A stretch of 64,000 bases of DNA, taken from positions 21,126-85,125 of the forward strand of contig JAFVSR010000037.1 of NCBI GenBank assembly GCA_017503645.1. Direction: 5' to 3'. The stretch is from Bacteroidaceae bacterium (GTDB lineage Bacteria; Bacteroidota; Bacteroidia; Bacteroidales; Bacteroidaceae). The translations under genes and the position numbers were made by a program. Of the stretch, positions 55,597 through 63,901 are shown one piece after another; the first letter of the stretch is position 1, and the number at the start of each line of letters is the position of its first letter. The notes under the pieces were generated by a model. It had not been told where the DNA came from. It ran no database searches and saw only the letters and a program-made list of their open reading frames with translations.

Positions 55597-56364
55597 TCAA
55601 TGGAAAAATCTATTCCACAATTTCTTTGTGTTTCGCTTTGCGGCCTCCCAACCATTCTTTATTGCCGTTTCCACCTTTTGGAGTGTATTTGATACTCTTT
55701 CCACAACGGGCGCCACCTTTTCTGCCACCTTTTGCGCCGTGTCACGAAGTTTTTCCACAGCCATCTGTGCCATACTTGTACATTGATTGACAGCCTCGCG
55801 TATATGACCTTTTACTTTGTCCTTAACCTTTTGAGGAACCAGAACATCAACAGCAGTGAGCACTCCCCAAGCAACAACTCCAACCACCGCAGCAGGCGCG
55901 GCAGCAACACCTAACGCCGTTGCAAAGGCTCCCATTATAGCACCAACACCCACTTTGGTACCCTCCAAAACAAGCCTCTTTTTGCAGGCCTTTACAATGG
56001 CCGTCTTTTGGGCCACATTGTTCTCTTTTAATCTTCGCTGATACTCTTTTGCCGATATTGTCTCTGTTTCGTATTTCCAAGCAAGTTTTTGATATCTTAA
56101 GGCCTCCACATTCTGGCGGGCCTGCCTTTTTGCCCAATCATATTTTATCGATGAGGGGGCAGATGAAGAATACACGCTTTTAATGGTGGCGGCAGAAACA
56201 ATCTTCTCGAACTCCACATCCTCCACCGAATCAAATGGAGCGTTGAAATATTTTAGTATCCGTTCTTCGTCCTTCAACAGGGATTTGTCAATAGAGGAAA
56301 ATGTCAAGTATTTAAGATTGCGCAATGCCTTGATTGCTGCCGATAGCCTATTTCTATTATCCAT
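55597..56364 (-). CDS. Glycine-rich hydrophobic-segment protein of the AAA cassette
   Basis: A 255-residue protein of no recognised family. Residues 1-130 are charged and helical (KALRNLKYLTFSSIDKSLL, then a basic QARQNVEALRYQKLAWKY). Residues 137-172 form a Gly/Ala/Val-rich hydrophobic stretch (VGVGAIMGAFATALGV then APAAVVGVVAWGVL), like a glycine zipper or double membrane span. Residues 185-250 are amphipathic helix (AQMAVEKLRDTAQKVAEKVAPV). That combination is seen in membrane-inserting or pore-forming proteins, but the function is unknown. It starts 2 bases after the preceding gene and ends 5 bases before the AAA ATG. Confidence 0.78.
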   Translation of the reverse strand: MDNRNRLSAAIKALRNLKYLTFSSIDKSLLKDEERILKYFNAPFDSVEDVEFEKIVSAATIKSVYSSSAPSSIKYDWAKRQARQNVEALRYQKLAWKYETETISAKEYQRRLKENNVAQKTAIVKACKKRLVLEGTKVGVGAIMGAFATALGVAAAPAAVVGVVAWGVLTAVDVLVPQKVKDKVKGHIREAVNQCTSMAQMAVEKLRDTAQKVAEKVAPVVERVSNTLQKVETAIKNGWEAAKRNTKKLWNRFFH

Positions 56365-56366
56365 AA

Positions 56367-56828
56367 CTATTCCTCCTTGTTTTTTTGTTCTGCCAATGCA
56401 CCATCGAGAAGTTCAAGGTCGTCGTTAAGGCCTTCTGCCTCTGCTTCTATCTCTTTATCAAGCGCCTCTACAATGCTGTTTCTAAGTGCTTTTAGCTCCT
56501 CATCGGTTAAATTGCGGTTCTCATTTTTTTGCACGAGCTCCTGCACATCTGCCTCAATCTCATTGCACAGCCACTCACCTTCGGTGAGTTCGGAGTCCTC
56601 TTTCTTGGCACTTTGAAGTTTTTTAATGCTCTCGTGGAAGGAATCAATCTCCTCGCACTGTTCTCTTATCAACGCCTTCTCCTCGTCGCTCTCACCAATT
56701 TCGGCCAACACATCATTTATGTGTTTATCGCCGCGATTGTCTGCAATGTTCAGCAGGCGCTTAAAACTGTCCAAGAAGCGTTCAATCCACGACGCCCTTT
56801 CGGCTTCGTCAAACCTAAAATTATCCAT
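56367..56828 (-). CDS. Acidic coiled-coil protein, first gene of the AAA cassette
   Basis: A 153-residue, very acidic, helical protein (FRFDEAERASWIERFLDSF at the start; EALDKEIEAEAEGLNDDLEL near the end) with long coiled-coil stretches and no membrane segment or known domain. The ATG at 56828 has an unusually strong Shine-Dalgarno sequence for this phylum (AAAGGAGAG, about 6 bases before), so it is preferred over the longer upstream frame to 56990, which would run through the promoter. By position it may be an adaptor or regulator for the AAA protein; that is inferred. Confidence 0.75.
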   Translation of the reverse strand: MDNFRFDEAERASWIERFLDSFKRLLNIADNRGDKHINDVLAEIGESDEEKALIREQCEEIDSFHESIKKLQSAKKEDSELTEGEWLCNEIEADVQELVQKNENRNLTDEELKALRNSIVEALDKEIEAEAEGLNDDLELLDGALAEQKNKEE

Positions 56829-56884
56829 ATTACTCTCCTTTATTATTATAAATATTGCTTGCACTTTTGGCGTGCCGCATACAT

Positions 56885-56935
56885 AAAAAAACATCGGCAA
56901 ACATTTACAAACAACCGTTGCAATGTTTACCGATG
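56885..56935 (-). terminator. Terminator-like hairpin before the AAA cassette
   Basis: Minus strand: CATCGGTAAACATT (56935-56922) pairs with AATGTTTGCCGATG (56905-56892), 14 bp with one mismatch, and is followed by seven T residues. A small CAAC-G-GTTG hairpin sits in the loop. It could end the pfl/acetyltransferase transcript arriving from 57027. It could also act as an attenuator, because the cassette promoter box is directly upstream of it. Confidence 0.65.
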
Positions 56936-56936
56936 G

Positions 56937-56983
56937 TAAAGATAGTAATTTTTCTAAAATAACAATATTATATCTGTTATTTT
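56937..56983 (-). promoter_or_regulatory. Probable promoter and operator of the AAA cassette
   Basis: Minus strand: TTG (56963-56965), 18-bp spacer, TATCTTTA (56937-56944), one base off the -7 consensus. A 9-bp inverted repeat AAAATAACA / TGTTATTTT (56956-56964 with 56975-56983) covers the -33 box and could bind a dimeric regulator. Confidence 0.5.
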
Positions 56984-57026
56984 GAGCCATTAAAGGCCCG
57001 AGAGCAACATATTAGGGGAAAAGGCT

Positions 57027-57590
57027 TTACACCACCTCTTTAATCACGCGGCAGGGATTACCCACAGCCACGCTGCCCGAAGGGATATCGCGTACCACCA
57101 CACTGCCGGCACCAATTGTAACATTGTCGCCTATGGTGACACCCGGCAGCACCTGCACGCCTGCACCTATCCACACGTTGTTGCCCACGGTTATGGGCTT
57201 GGCATACTCGAGCCCCTTGTTGCGCTGCTCCACGTTTATGGGGTGTCCTGCAGTGTGAAAGCCGCAAGAAGGGCCTATAAACACATTATCGCCAAAGGTT
57301 ACGGGAGCCGCATCGAGGATTACGAGATTGTGGTTGGCATAAAAATTGCGGCCAAGCGATATGTTGTAACCATAGTCGCACCAAAAGGAGGGCTCAATGG
57401 TATAGCTGCCGTTTGTGCGCCCCACAATTTTTGAAAGCAAGGCAGCACGTTCCTCGTAATTTTCGTATGGCATTTGATTGTACTGCGCACAGAGCACCTT
57501 GCAGGCATTACGTTCGGCAATGAGGCCGGCATCGTAGTTGGCATCGTAGAGCTCTCCACGCAGCATTTTTTCCTTTTCTGCGTTCATCAT
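57027..57590 (-). CDS. Maltose O-acetyltransferase-type acetyltransferase
   Basis: A 187-residue hexapeptide acetyltransferase of the Maa/NodL/LacA type. The N-terminal Maa domain is KEKMLRGELYDANYDAGLIAERNACK. The beta-helix runs from IEPSFWCDYGYNISLGRNFYANHN, and the catalytic His lies in GFHTAGHPIN. The closing coils are NVWIGAGVQVLPGVTIGDN and TIGAGSVVVRDIPSGSVAVGNPC. It acetylates a sugar or similar hydroxyl with acetyl-CoA. The start ATG shares a base with the pflA stop (TGATG); a TTG one codon earlier is less likely. Co-transcription with pfl supplies an acetyl-CoA link, but a direct role is unproven. Confidence 0.92.
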   Translation of the reverse strand: MMNAEKEKMLRGELYDANYDAGLIAERNACKVLCAQYNQMPYENYEERAALLSKIVGRTNGSYTIEPSFWCDYGYNISLGRNFYANHNLVILDAAPVTFGDNVFIGPSCGFHTAGHPINVEQRNKGLEYAKPITVGNNVWIGAGVQVLPGVTIGDNVTIGAGSVVVRDIPSGSVAVGNPCRVIKEVV

Positions 57591-58318
57591 CAATTCACAT
57601 ATACATTAGAGAAATATTGGTCGAACAGTGCTTTGGCCTCGTCGAGCTGTTCGGGGGTATTTTCTTTTACACCCGCAAGTTTGTACTCCCAACCCATAGC
57701 CTCGTACTTGTGAACGCCCAGGGTATGATAGGGGAGGATTTCAACACGTTGCACCATTTTGTTCTTGCCCAATGACTCGCCCAATGCACGAATATCCTCT
57801 TCGAAGGCGCTGTAACCGGGAACAAGCACATAGCGCAACCAGAAGGGCTTGCCATTCTCCTCGAGCCATTTTGCAGTGCGCAATGTCTGCTCGTTGCTGC
57901 GCGATGTGAGCAGGCGATGGCGTTCGGGGTTGAACTGCTTGATATCGAGCAGCACCAAATCGACAAGGCGGAAGAGCTCCTCCACGTCGTCGTTCCATAT
58001 GCTGCCGTTGGTATCGATGCACACGTTTATGCCTTGCTCCTTGAGGCGCTTTACAAGAGGGATGAGGGCAGCCGCCTGCACGGTGGGCTCACCACCGCTG
58101 AAGGTGACACCACCCTTCTTGCCGAAGAAGGCTCTTTCGTTCATTGCCAGGCGCATAATCTCCTCTATATCGGTTTCCTGGCTTTCGCCTTTGGCATCTA
58201 TGGTGTCGGGGTTGGCACAGTAAAGGCAGCGGAAATTACAGCCCTGTAAAAATATCACCAAACGCAGGCCGGGACCATCGAAGGTGCCCATTGATTCGTA
58301 TGAATGTACTCTTATCAT
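57590..58318 (-). CDS. pflA: Pyruvate formate-lyase activating enzyme
   Basis: A 242-residue radical SAM enzyme that installs the glycyl radical on PflB. Cluster ligands are Cys27, Cys31 and Cys34 (CNFRCLYC). HSYESMGTFDGPGLRLVIF at the N-terminus and KKGGVTFSGGEPTVQAAAL are PflA signatures. Length is typical of the single-cluster form. It lies 65 bases downstream of pflB, with an intervening hairpin that probably lowers its expression relative to pflB. Confidence 0.96.
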   Translation of the reverse strand: MIRVHSYESMGTFDGPGLRLVIFLQGCNFRCLYCANPDTIDAKGESQETDIEEIMRLAMNERAFFGKKGGVTFSGGEPTVQAAALIPLVKRLKEQGINVCIDTNGSIWNDDVEELFRLVDLVLLDIKQFNPERHRLLTSRSNEQTLRTAKWLEENGKPFWLRYVLVPGYSAFEEDIRALGESLGKNKMVQRVEILPYHTLGVHKYEAMGWEYKLAGVKENTPEQLDEAKALFDQYFSNVYVN

Positions 58319-58336
58319 TATATTTTGCTTTAAGCG

Positions 58337-58366
58337 GCAAAGGCCGACTATGCAGCCGGCCTTTGC
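58337..58366 (-). other. Hairpin between pflB and pflA
   Basis: GCAAAGGCCG (58337-58346) pairs with CGGCCTTTGC (58357-58366). No T-tract follows on the minus strand, so it is more likely an mRNA-stabilising or partial stop signal between the abundant pflB and scarcer pflA messages than a full terminator. Confidence 0.5.
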
Positions 58367-58383
58367 TCAATATTTCCAATAAA

Positions 58384-60612
58384 TTACATACGCTCGTGGA
58401 AAGAACGAGAGATAACCTCCAACTGATGCTCGCGGCTCAGCTTGATGAAGTTCACAGCGTAACCCGACACACGAATTGTGAGCTGAGGATACTTCTCGGG
58501 GTGCTCCATTGCATCCATAAGCATCTCGCGGTTGAGCACGTTCACGTTCAGGTGGTGAGCACCCTTGGTGAAGTAACCGTCCATCATAGTAACAAGGTTC
58601 TCGATACGTGTCTCGGTATCTACACCAAGTGACTTGGGTATGATGGAGAATGTGTTACTGATACCGTCCTGCGAGTCGCGATAGCGCAACTTGGCAACAG
58701 AGCTCAAAGAGGCAACAGCACCCTTCTTGTCGCGGCCGTGCATAGGGTTGGCACCGGGGGCGAAGGGAACGCCCTTGGCGCGACCATCGGGAGTGGCACC
58801 TGTCTTCTTACCATACATAACGTTAGATGTAATGGTGAGGAGCGACAATGTAGCCTGTGCGTTCTTGTAGATAGGACGTTTCTTCAACTCCTCGCTGAAG
58901 AAATATACGAGGTCAACACCAAGGTGGTCAACACGGTCGTCGTCGTTACCGAAGCAGGGGAAGTCCTTCTCAATCTCAAAGCCCTCTGTGAGGCCCAGCT
59001 CGTTGCGCTTAACGGTTACCTTACCATACTTGATAGCCGAGAGCGAGTCGAGCACGATAGAAAGACCTGCCACACCATAAGCAAGGTTGATTGTGGGGTT
59101 GGTGTCGATAAGTGCCATCTGCGATTTCTCGTAGTAGTACTTGTCGTGCATATAGTGGATGATGTTCATTGCATCGTTGTAAACGCGTGCAATCTCCATA
59201 AGCACCTTCTTGTAGTTAGAAAGAACCTCCTCGTAGTTGAGCAATTCGCCCGAAAGAACAGGGATGTCCTTAACGATGAGTGTACCTGTGTTCTCGCAAC
59301 GACCACCGTTGATAGCAAGCAACAGAGCCTTTGCAAAGTTACAGCGTGCACCGAAGAACTGTATCTGCTTACCGATAGCCTGGTAAGATACGCAGCATGC
59401 GATACCGTAGTCGTCGCAGTTACGAACCTCACGCATAAGGGTATCGTTCTCGTACTGGATAGACGAGGTGTCGATTGAAACCTTGGCACAGAACTCCTTG
59501 AAGCCTTCGGGAAGCTCGGGGCTCCACAGAACGGTCATATTGGGTTCGGGCGAAGGACCGAGGTTGTAAAGTGTCTGCAAGAAGCGGAAAGATGTCTTTG
59601 TAACCTTTGTACGGCCATCGTTGAAGCGACCACCGATTGCCTCGGTAATCCAAGTGGGGTCACCGGCAAAGATGTCGTTGTAAGACTGCATACGCAAGTG
59701 GCGTACCATACGCAATTTTATTACAAACTGGTCGATGAGCTCCTGTGCAAATACCTCGTCGATGTTGCCGTGGTCGAGGTCGTACTGGATGTAGATATCG
59801 AGGAATGTAGATACGTTACCGAGTGACATAGCAGCACCGTCGAGCTCCTTAACCGAAGCGAGGTATGCCATATAAACCCACTGAACAGCCTCCTGGGCAG
59901 TAGTTGCGGGACGGCTGAGGTCGAGACCATAGTATTCACCCATTATCTTCATCTCGTTAAGAGCCTTAATCTGCTCCGAAACCTCCTCGCGCAAACGGAT
60001 TGTGGCATCGGTCATAGGGCTGAGCAGAGCCTTCTGGTCGGCTTTCTTGGCCTCGATAAGACGATCGATACCATAGAGGGCCAAACGACGATAGTCGCCG
60101 ATTATACGACCACGTGCATAGTTATCGGGCAGACCGGTGAGGAAGCCCAATGAACGGTACATACGAATCTCGTCGGTATATGCATCGAACACACCGTCGT
60201 TGTGAGTCTTGCGGTAGTGATAGAAAATCTCTTTTACCTTGTCATCTACCTCGACACCGTTCTCGCGGCAAGCCTTCTCGACAACCTTGATACCGCCAAA
60301 AGGCTTGATGGCACGTTTCAGGAGTTCGTCGGTCTGCAAACCTACGATGAGCTCGTTCTCTTTGTCGATGTATCCGGCCTTATGCGAAGTGATAGTAGAC
60401 ACGGTTACATTGTCGAGTGAACGCACGCCATTGTTGGCACGCTCCTCGGCAAGAGCTTCCAAACACTTATCCCAAATCTTCTTTGTTCTCTCTGTGGGAC
60501 CTACCAAGAAAGAAGCATCACCTTCGTAAGGAGTGATATTCTCGTGCACGAAATCAGACACGTTAATCTCCTTGTTCCAAAGGCCTTCCTTAAACATTTG
60601 ATTCAATTCCAT
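58384..60612 (-). CDS. pflB: Formate C-acetyltransferase (pyruvate formate-lyase)
   Basis: A 742-residue glycyl radical enzyme converting pyruvate and CoA to acetyl-CoA and formate under anaerobic conditions. The catalytic pair Cys406-Cys407 lies in [13 protein letters not shown], and the radical-bearing Gly717 in RVSGYAVNF near the C-terminus. The PFL domain covers about 1-610, the glycine-radical domain the rest. Length matches E. coli PflB (760). The order pflB-pflA on one strand from a consensus promoter is standard. It marks the host as fermentative. Confidence 0.98.
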   Translation of the reverse strand: MELNQMFKEGLWNKEINVSDFVHENITPYEGDASFLVGPTERTKKIWDKCLEALAEERANNGVRSLDNVTVSTITSHKAGYIDKENELIVGLQTDELLKRAIKPFGGIKVVEKACRENGVEVDDKVKEIFYHYRKTHNDGVFDAYTDEIRMYRSLGFLTGLPDNYARGRIIGDYRRLALYGIDRLIEAKKADQKALLSPMTDATIRLREEVSEQIKALNEMKIMGEYYGLDLSRPATTAQEAVQWVYMAYLASVKELDGAAMSLGNVSTFLDIYIQYDLDHGNIDEVFAQELIDQFVIKLRMVRHLRMQSYNDIFAGDPTWITEAIGGRFNDGRTKVTKTSFRFLQTLYNLGPSPEPNMTVLWSPELPEGFKEFCAKVSIDTSSIQYENDTLMREVRNCDDYGIACCVSYQAIGKQIQFFGARCNFAKALLLAINGGRCENTGTLIVKDIPVLSGELLNYEEVLSNYKKVLMEIARVYNDAMNIIHYMHDKYYYEKSQMALIDTNPTINLAYGVAGLSIVLDSLSAIKYGKVTVKRNELGLTEGFEIEKDFPCFGNDDDRVDHLGVDLVYFFSEELKKRPIYKNAQATLSLLTITSNVMYGKKTGATPDGRAKGVPFAPGANPMHGRDKKGAVASLSSVAKLRYRDSQDGISNTFSIIPKSLGVDTETRIENLVTMMDGYFTKGAHHLNVNVLNREMLMDAMEHPEKYPQLTIRVSGYAVNFIKLSREHQLEVISRSFHERM

Positions 60613-60692
60613 ATTCCTTTAAGTTTATAGATTAGTATCTCATTATTGCAGAGAAGGGAGAGGCGAATGCTCCATATCCTTCTCCATTACTG

Positions 60693-60724
60693 CAAAGATA
60701 ATAAAATAAATATATTATATACAA
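60693..60724 (-). promoter_or_regulatory. Promoter of pflB-pflA
   Basis: Minus strand: TTG (60722-60724), 21-bp spacer, TATCTTTG (60693-60700). The leader is about 75 nt. Confidence 0.8.
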
Positions 60725-60761
60725 AAAACAGGAGTACAAAAAGCAAGGACAAATTAAAATC

Positions 60762-60913
60762 ATTTCAATTTTGTAATAAAGAAAATTAAATGAAAAACAG
60801 GGAAAACAGAGCATTAAAAAACACAATAACATTGCAGAGGCCGCCGAGATAACAAGTTGAAAAGAAAAAAGAGAAAAACTATATCAAAAAGACAATTTCA
60901 ATTTTGTAATAAA
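60762..60913. repeat. 19-bp direct repeat upstream of pflB
   Basis: ATTTCAATTTTGTAATAAA occurs twice in the 307-base gap between pflB and the glycerophosphodiesterase gene, at 60762-60780 and 60895-60913, both in the same orientation. The rest of the gap is A-rich and holds no gene. The repeats may be regulator sites for pflB or traces of a small duplication. Confidence 0.5.
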
Positions 60914-60919
60914 AAACTA

Positions 60920-61705
60920 TTAGAACCACAAAGACGGGTTGTCGGTAATCACGGCATCAACCGTTGCACGCGGAGCATCGGCGGGAGAGCGCAAAGTCCA
61001 CACTTTCACGACTTTTCCGTGCGCTTTTATTTTTGTAGCAAGCGAGCGGGGCAGGCACCTTCTATGAAAATTAAACGATGATATATAGCTGTATTTTTCA
61101 AACGAAAAGCAACGCAAAGAACCATCGTAAACGACAGGCAACAACGGCAGTTTGAACACTATAAGTTTTTCCAACGGAAAGGGCGCACCAAGCTCGTGCA
61201 AACGAGTTAACACATTATCGCTGAACGCCTGCACCGAGGTCCACTCCTCGGCACCGCAGGCTGTAATATCCTCTATGAGCCTCTCCTCTATTCCGCGCCC
61301 GCCCTCCTTGACATCCACAAGCACGCCACAACGCCCGCCCACAAGCGAGAGCACCTCCCGCAGCGTGGGAACCGCTTCGTTTGTGGCAACACCTGCTGCA
61401 TCGGACAGGCGCAACGTACGCATCTGTTGCAAAGTGAGTTCCTCTACCCTGCCACGGCCATCGGTGAGCCTGTTCACCGCAGCATCGTGGAACACCACGA
61501 TATGCCCGTCGGCAGTGAGGCGCACATCAACCTCCACCGCATCCACACCGGCGCATATACTTCTTTCGATGCAAGACAAACTGTTTTCGAGCCCGTCACC
61601 GGCACCACCCCTGTGTGCCACAATAAGAGGAGGCCCCGCACCATAGAGCAACAAGGCGCAGGCAAATAGCAGCAAATATGTAAACGACAGACTCTTTACG
61701 TTCAT
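60920..61705 (-). CDS. Glycerophosphodiester phosphodiesterase family protein
   Basis: A 261-residue exported GDPD (UgpQ/GlpQ-like TIM barrel) that releases glycerol-3-phosphate from deacylated phospholipids. After a signal segment (YLLLFACALLLYGAG) come the catalytic motifs: IVAHRGGAGDGLENSL (His and Arg), GVDAVEVDVRLTADGHIVVFHD (Glu, Asp, His), LVDVKEGG and a C-terminal WTLRSPADAP. The LxLYGAG signal lacks a lipobox, so the product is probably periplasmic. It stands between the pflB upstream region and the terminator of the WG-repeat gene and appears monocistronic. Confidence 0.93.
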   Translation of the reverse strand: MNVKSLSFTYLLLFACALLLYGAGPPLIVAHRGGAGDGLENSLSCIERSICAGVDAVEVDVRLTADGHIVVFHDAAVNRLTDGRGRVEELTLQQMRTLRLSDAAGVATNEAVPTLREVLSLVGGRCGVLVDVKEGGRGIEERLIEDITACGAEEWTSVQAFSDNVLTRLHELGAPFPLEKLIVFKLPLLPVVYDGSLRCFSFEKYSYISSFNFHRRCLPRSLATKIKAHGKVVKVWTLRSPADAPRATVDAVITDNPSLWF

Positions 61706-61744
61706 AGCGCAGAAACAGACGACAATTATACCACAAATAAGAAC

Positions 61745-61789
61745 AAAAAAGAAAGCAAGGCGGTTTTATGAAAAACTACACCTTGCTTT
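61745..61789 (-). terminator. Terminator of the WG-repeat gene
   Basis: Minus strand: AAAGCAAGG (61789-61781) pairs with CCTTGCTTT (61760-61752) around an inner GTTTT/AAAAC pair, followed by CTTTTTTG (T-tract at 61745-61750). It lies about 20 bases beyond the stop codon. Confidence 0.7.
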
Positions 61790-61810
61790 AGGAAAGAGCG
61801 GATTGGGATG

Positions 61811-63496
61811 TTACCTGCTGCCACTACCCTTGCAGGTTTTACACTTGCCGCCACCCTTGCAATATTTACAAACACCGGTACCTTTGCAAGCGGTGCAAAC
61901 CGTATTCATCGAAGCCACACCCGAGCCGTGACAATAGCCACACTTGCCCGTTCCGTGGCAGTAGTATCTTGCCGCCGTGGCACTGCTCGACGTGCAGGTA
62001 CCCGTGCCGCCGCAAGTGTGGCAGGTGGAGCTTGATTTCGACGACGAACCACCCGACGAGCCATAGGAAGAACCCGATACCGGCATAGATGCATCTGAGC
62101 CCGAGCTTGTATCTATGCCATCCTTTACAACCGAGTATGTGGCATATGTAGTTGCAGCAACGCCAACAACAGCCGTAGCTACATTAAGACCGTTTATGAG
62201 GCGCTCATAACGGCGCTCCTTGCGACTCTCTTTTGCCCACTGCAGATTCTTTTTAATGACATCGTCAGCGGGGTCGAGTTCGTGGGCAAGTTTCAGTTTT
62301 TTCATACCCTTGCTGTAATCCTCGGCCTCAATATCGAGCAGCGCGATATTGTTGTAAGCCCTTGCATATTCGGGGTTTATCATAAGGATGCGCTCATACA
62401 CATTACGCGCCTTTATCGCACTCGTCTTTTTGGCTTCGATACCGGCGTTGAGCATATCGTATAGCAGATTGGAGGACAACTGCCCGTTGACATCTATCCA
62501 CCCCTTGACGCCGCAGGCCGTGACGGTCGATTTACCACCCGAGAATTTGGACATAGAGTCGAAACAGGGAGCTATCAGGCGCGAACCATTATACAGGTAG
62601 GCACCATAGAGGCTGCCACGCTTCACTATATACACCTTGTTGGCAGCATCGAATATAAGTTCATCGAAGTTCTTGGGCACAATAACCCTGCCATAGTTAT
62701 CTATTACACCCTGCGCAGCACCGCCACCCACTTTTGTATATTTAAGCGACTGCTTTGCTTTATTCGCAATACGCTTATTAACAGCGGCCGAAGCCTGCTG
62801 AATACTCTGTATGCGCGCATCGAAGGTACCGTTGCTCTTTTTTTCGCGCGCCTGGGCCAGAGCAGCCCTGTATGCCTTGTTGCTACCGGGCACCGTAGTC
62901 ATTGCAGCCTTCACCTTCTTCTCGGGCACAACAACCATATTTCCCTCGATATCTATGGCACCCCAAAGCTCGCCCACCTTCACGGGAGCAATCATATCTT
63001 CGTCAAAAGCATCGGCGGCATCATATTCAAAAGGTATCACACACTTACCCTCCTTGTTTATATAGCCCCATTTGCCCTCCTTTTTCACAGCAGCAACGCC
63101 CTGATGAAAACCATCCATATCATCCACATCGTCGTACACCGGCTCAATGATAAACCTATTATAAAGGTCTATGAAACCAACCTTGCCATCAACCTTCACC
63201 ATAGCAAGATTTTCGTAAAATTTAGCAGCCGCATCGTCGTACTGCGCGGGAATGGCCCAATCGATATTATCGGCATCGCTCTTGCCTATGAGAACAGATG
63301 CACCCGAGCCAAGCAGATTCACTGCAGCCGAAGCCGCACCTCGTATGGGGCTGTTTATATTCTGCTCCTTAAAAGCATAACCATACTTTTTTGTTTCGGG
63401 GTGCCTTACAAGATTCAAGCGATATGTCACCAGCTCCTGCGCACACAAGCACATTGCCACGCAAGAGAAAAAGAGAGCAAATGATATTCTTTTCAT
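61811..63496 (-). CDS. WG-repeat/TPR protein with C-terminal DnaJ-type zinc motifs
   Basis: A 561-residue exported protein. Signal ISFALFFSCVAMCLCAQ is followed by WG (Trp-Gly) repeats, for example KVDGKVGFIDLYNRFIIEPVYDDVDD, KKEGKWGYINKEGKCVIPFEYDAADAF, VGELWGAIDIEGNMVV, then GGAAQGVIDNYGRVIVPKNFDEL and SLYGAYLYNGSRLIAPCFD. A TPR pair follows (about 365-425, RILMINPEYARAYNNIALLD), then a hydrophobic segment (about 447-467) and a Ser/Gly linker. The last 70 residues carry five CxxCxGxG motifs, the zinc-binding unit of DnaJ, but no J domain. The start is ATG 63496; a TTG two codons earlier also fits. The function is unknown. Confidence 0.85.
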   Translation of the reverse strand: MKRISFALFFSCVAMCLCAQELVTYRLNLVRHPETKKYGYAFKEQNINSPIRGAASAAVNLLGSGASVLIGKSDADNIDWAIPAQYDDAAAKFYENLAMVKVDGKVGFIDLYNRFIIEPVYDDVDDMDGFHQGVAAVKKEGKWGYINKEGKCVIPFEYDAADAFDEDMIAPVKVGELWGAIDIEGNMVVVPEKKVKAAMTTVPGSNKAYRAALAQAREKKSNGTFDARIQSIQQASAAVNKRIANKAKQSLKYTKVGGGAAQGVIDNYGRVIVPKNFDELIFDAANKVYIVKRGSLYGAYLYNGSRLIAPCFDSMSKFSGGKSTVTACGVKGWIDVNGQLSSNLLYDMLNAGIEAKKTSAIKARNVYERILMINPEYARAYNNIALLDIEAEDYSKGMKKLKLAHELDPADDVIKKNLQWAKESRKERRYERLINGLNVATAVVGVAATTYATYSVVKDGIDTSSGSDASMPVSGSSYGSSGGSSSKSSSTCHTCGGTGTCTSSSATAARYYCHGTGKCGYCHGSGVASMNTVCTACKGTGVCKYCKGGGKCKTCKGSGSR

Positions 63497-63538
63497 TTTC
63501 AAATTTATTTGTTACCCTAACAAGGTATTTACAAGATG

Positions 63539-63567
63539 CAAATTTACAAAAAAATGTTAATCTACAA
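63539..63567 (-). promoter_or_regulatory. Promoter of the WG-repeat gene
   Basis: Minus strand: TTG (63565-63567), 18-bp spacer, TAAATTTG (63539-63546). It lies 43 bases before the ATG. Confidence 0.65.
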
Positions 63568-63697
63568 AAACAGTGCCGGCACTAAACACGTGCCGTGCGC
63601 CACGGCTAAAAGAAAAGACAGGCATATAGCATTGCAGCATTTATGCACAAAACACATAAGACAGGAAGAAAAACAAAAAATATTTTTCGCAATTTTC

Positions 63698-63728
63698 TTG
63701 CACATTTCCAAAATAAGCTATACCTTTG
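63698..63728 (+). promoter_or_regulatory. Promoter of tRNA-Ser
   Basis: TTG (63698-63700), 20-bp spacer, TACCTTTG (63721-63728), an exact consensus match. Confidence 0.85.
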
Positions 63729-63777
63729 CACTCGTTAAACAAAGAGACCACATTTCGGCAACGAAATATACACTTTT

Positions 63778-63862
63778 GGAGAGGTGGCAGAGTGGTCGAT
63801 TGCACCGGTCTTGAAAACCGACGTACTGAGAGGTACCGGGGGTTCGAATCCCTCCCTCTCCG
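63778..63862 (+). tRNA. tRNA-Ser (TGA)
   Basis: An 85-nt type II tRNA. The acceptor GGAGAGG pairs with CCTCTCC, with discriminator G. The D arm carries GCAGAGTGGTCGATTGC, the anticodon stem CGGTC/GACCG-type holds the loop with anticodon TGA (CTTGAAA), a long variable arm (TACTGAGAGGTA) follows, and the T arm carries GGGGTTCGAATCCC. CCA is not encoded. Confidence 0.96.
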
Positions 63863-63868
63863 CAAGAA

Positions 63869-63901
63869 ACAAGAGAACTTTCAGTTCTCTTGTTTTGTTT
63901 T
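63869..63901 (+). terminator. Intrinsic terminator of tRNA-Ser
   Basis: ACAAGAGAACT (63869-63879) pairs with AGTTCTCTTGT (63883-63893), loop of three, then TTTGTTTT. The last 100 bases of the window after it show no recognisable gene. Confidence 0.85.
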
